From Welwitschia mirabilis (Eukaryota; Gnetophyta; Gnetopsida; Welwitschiales): a DNA stretch of 22,117 bases. Under the pieces are notes generated by a model. That model did not search any database. It was not told the DNA's origin and saw only the letters and a list, made by a program, of their open reading frames with translations. The DNA lies in assembly GCA_051453625.1 (NCBI GenBank), contig JBOZIK010000001.1, forward strand, positions 11,847,392-11,869,508, given 5' to 3'. This document shows, piece after piece, positions 19,956 through 22,117 of the stretch (positions are counted from its first letter, which is position 1; each line of letters begins with the position of its first letter). The translations under genes and the position numbers were made by a program.

Positions 19956-20576
19956 GCAATAAATGAATTTCTTTTAAACTATATTTTAATTTTTTTTGAA
20001 AAATCAGATTCTAAAATAATAAATGCAGAAAAATCTTCCTCCTAAATTTTTGAAGTATTTTGTGTACATAAGATATTCATAGTTGGATTAATTTCATAGT
20101 TGATCAAACCTTCTCAGATATTTTATTCAATGAATAGCTACTCTCTCTAATATTTTGCATTTTTACTAGAATTTATCATATCCCAACATGCTTAGTTTTT
20201 TATTTTAATGTGTATCATCTCTTTTATTATCTAGATGATATACCTGGATAACAACACATACAAAAAACCCAAAAATAAAAAACACAGAAAAATAGAATTA
20301 CAAAAGAACATAGACTAAAAATAGATAGTCATCCGCCTAATCATCTAGATGATAGAGAAGATGATAAGAGAATCCTCAATCTTAATAAAAGTGAAAAATA
20401 TAAGGCACATAAGCCATCGTCATTATGCATTGTTTAGATGATGATGTAAACAATAAGGTATTTATTTTGAAAACCTATATTTCTACTATAAAAAATACAA
20501 TTCTATTACAGGTAAATATCTAAACTAAAATCCAAGGCATTCACCTAAGCAATAACAATCCTCAAACTCTAAGTAT
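19956..20576 (-). mobile_element. Gag start and 5' leader of element U
   Basis: Aligns with 7404-8063 of element Z: AATAATAAATGCAGAAAAATCTTCC matches the Z gag N-terminal region, TTTTACTAGAATTTATCAT is shared exactly, and the leader continues to the PBS. The first 80 or so bases correspond to the gag N-terminus; the rest is non-coding leader. Palindrome units: TTATCTAGATGATA (20,229-20,242), GTCATCC with a 14-bp perfect core ATCATCTAGATGAT (20,328-20,365, core 20,340-20,353), and a decayed one at 20,412-20,448. Confidence 0.75.
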
Positions 20577-20598
20577 CCTTCTTCAATAATTATGCCAA
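20577..20598 (-). other. Relic primer binding site of element U
   Basis: Minus strand TTGGCATAATTATTGAAGAA, aligned with the PBS of element Z and starting two bases after the LTR end. Only TTGGC is kept from the tRNA-Asp type site. Confidence 0.55.
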
Positions 20599-20600
20599 TA

Positions 20601-21859
20601 TATTATGGTGTGTATTTATGCAAATGTTACATTCTCAAAGAGATCCTATAAATTACAAATATATATATATATATATATAGATTTTTCATAATCTAACATA
20701 CTAATATAGATGAAAGTAACCTAAATGTTATATTTTTATTCAAGGTGTAGGTGAGAAGAAACAAAATTAATTTTGAAAATGAAACACTATATATCCTTAG
20801 AATAGAATAAAATAACAATGTAGAAACAATAATAAAAATACATTATGTGAATAAAATGCAAGTTTAAATTGAATGTAACTATTATTTGATTACCAAATTA
20901 ACCTAAATTGAGAATAGCTCTGTATAACCTAGATCAATCAAGAAACACCATCACTAGATTAAGATCAATCTAAGCTATCAGGTACATCAAACAGAATATG
21001 AAAACAATGTAAATTTAATCTAGAAAATGAAATGCAATGCATCTAAACTAATAATATCAATCTTATCAAAGGTTGCCCTTATGATCTATATCACCAAAGA
21101 AGCTGTCACGGATTCAAAAGCAACATAAACCACAAGGGACCTGCATAAAATAAATATATAAAAAGAAAAATAGAGTTTTTAATTAAAATCAAATCAACAT
21201 CTATATTATAAAACAACAGCACCTCAATGGAGGATACACATCCTAATACTAAGCAAGATGTCTCTCTACAATAATAATAAATGGATATTTGGTCATTTAA
21301 TCTCTTATTAGTAAAAAAAAAAAAAAGGATAAAAACAAACTCAACGGATAAGGAATATTTATTACAAAATAGACTCTAAAATCAAAAAAAACTAACAAGC
21401 ACATGAATAATCCTAATAACTATGTAAGAAAGTGTAAGATAAATAACTAGAGTTTGATGAAGTTTGATAAAGCATTTATCTTAGGTATCATCTTTCTAGT
21501 CATCTAAACATTACAAGAGACAATGCCATCTCATGAAGTTCCACATCAGCAACTAAATTGATCCAGTCAGCATCCTTCTTTACTTAAGTATTTTTGTCAT
21601 CTTTATAGTTATCTAAATATTGAGGTGGATAATACTATTTTGTAGAGTTCTTCACATTTCGCATTAGCCTCTTTGTTTGTAATATTTTTACTTCAAATAG
21701 AAAATATTGTAAATTATTTTAAATGCTATGAAATGTAATAAAGATTACATGTTTTTATGTTATTTGCCTTAGCTCTCCATTAATATTGAAATTCAACATA
21801 AACCTATCTAATGTTCTACAAATCTACTCAAAATATCCTATTAAATATATACAATTCCA
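20601..21859 (-). repeat. LTR4 of element U
   Basis: About 1.26 kb, collinear with LTR3 throughout (CACCTCAATGGAGGATACAC, TTACAAAATAGACTCTAAAATC, TTCCACATCAGC, GCATCCTTCTTTACTTAAGTATTTTT). U3 palindrome units are decayed but still start about 109 bp apart (minus-strand starts near 21,632 and 21,523). An AT run lies at 20,660-20,679. Unusually, both flanks are internal element sequence: a PBS-leader on the left and a polypurine-tract region on the right. Confidence 0.85.
20660..20679. repeat. (AT)n microsatellite in LTR4
   Basis: Equivalent to the AT run at 8154-8171 in LTR3. Confidence 0.9.
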
Positions 21860-22117
21860 CTTAGTCTTATTAGTCCTTAACAAAACTAGGTGAACAACCA
21901 TGATTGCAAGTCTAATTGTTTAATAATAAATCAATTAAAAAATCATAAAGTAAAATCAAAAAGATTTTTAGAAATATCAGAATGTAGGATAAAAAAGTCA
22001 AAAATAGATAATTGAATATTTCACTGGTGTAGTACAACTAGCTATATGGGCATCCTGATGGGTATTTAAATGATATGAGGGGACGACAAGCTAAAAAAAT
22101 ATTCTTAAAAAATTGAA
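21860..22117 (-). mobile_element. 3' internal region next to LTR4
   Basis: On the minus strand GTTCACCTAGTTTTGTTAAGG followed by ACTAATAAGACTAAG (about 21,895-21,860) aligns with the pre-LTR phrase of V (GTTTACTGCCTAGCTTTATC, AGGAACTGACAAAGCTAAG). Farther right, TCTATTTTTGACTTTTTTAT and CTGATATTTCT resemble 19,720-19,775. A palindrome-like stretch (CATCCTGATGGG...GACGAC) is at 22,050-22,088, at about the same distance from the LTR as the unit in V. Confidence 0.6.

Noticed and set aside
1-22117. CRISPR array, bacterial operon, rRNA or clear tRNA gene
   Set aside because: None seen; the regularly spaced palindromes are in LTRs about 110 bp apart and lack spacer-repeat structure.

Overview
This window looks like nuclear DNA of a land plant. 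It is very AT-rich and packed with old, inactivated retrotransposons of the plant Athila/Tat branch of Ty3/gypsy and with LINEs. Four highly diverged long LTRs, heavy stop-codon load, apparent nesting, and one short plastid-protein-like first exon followed by a retroelement-filled putative intron would suit a large gymnosperm-type genome (conifer, cycad or ginkgo). That lineage is inference only. There is no bacterial or organellar gene content, and no intact long ORF.

Left part (1-11,220) is a stack of LTR elements. Element X (+) shows the end of RNase H, a decayed integrase, a 1.7 kb 3' non-coding region, a polypurine tract and its 3' LTR (LTR1, 3229-4566). It is followed by a 340-bp 3'-internal fragment, polypurine tract and LTR of a second + element, Y (LTR2, 4905-6125). 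Y's LTR ends where a minus-strand gag begins (element Z: gag 6140-7480, long leader, tRNA-Asp-type primer binding site 8064-8085, LTR3 8088-9361). Beyond Z lies a further minus-strand, P/Y/Q/N-rich decayed ORF (element W, 9747-11010). The simplest reading is X inserted in Y, Y in Z, and Z in W.

Middle part (11,220-17,340) holds LINE remains: a + LINE with reverse transcriptase and C-terminal Cys/His tail (about 11,960-13,750), a small + fragment of an L1-type ORF2 (about 14,130-14,440), and a minus L1-type ORF2 with RT and zf-RVT-like tail (about 15,100-17,340).

The one candidate host gene is at 17,870-17,978 (+): an ATG in a strong plant initiation context, a 36-codon chloroplast-transit-peptide-like exon, and a good splice donor. 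The putative first intron then runs past the window end. It contains a GT/GA microsatellite, the 3' end of another + Athila-like element (V, about 18,700-19,855), a 100-N assembly gap, and a minus element (U: leader, relic PBS, LTR4 20,601-21,859, and 3' internal sequence on its other side).

The most interesting unexplained structure is a family of roughly 35-45 bp imperfect palindromes (outer arms GTCATCC...GGATGAC, often with the core TCATCTAGATGA). They recur in the U3 of all four LTRs at a spacing of about 105-110 bp, and again in the gag leaders and 3' non-coding regions. All coordinates of decayed elements are estimates read by eye.
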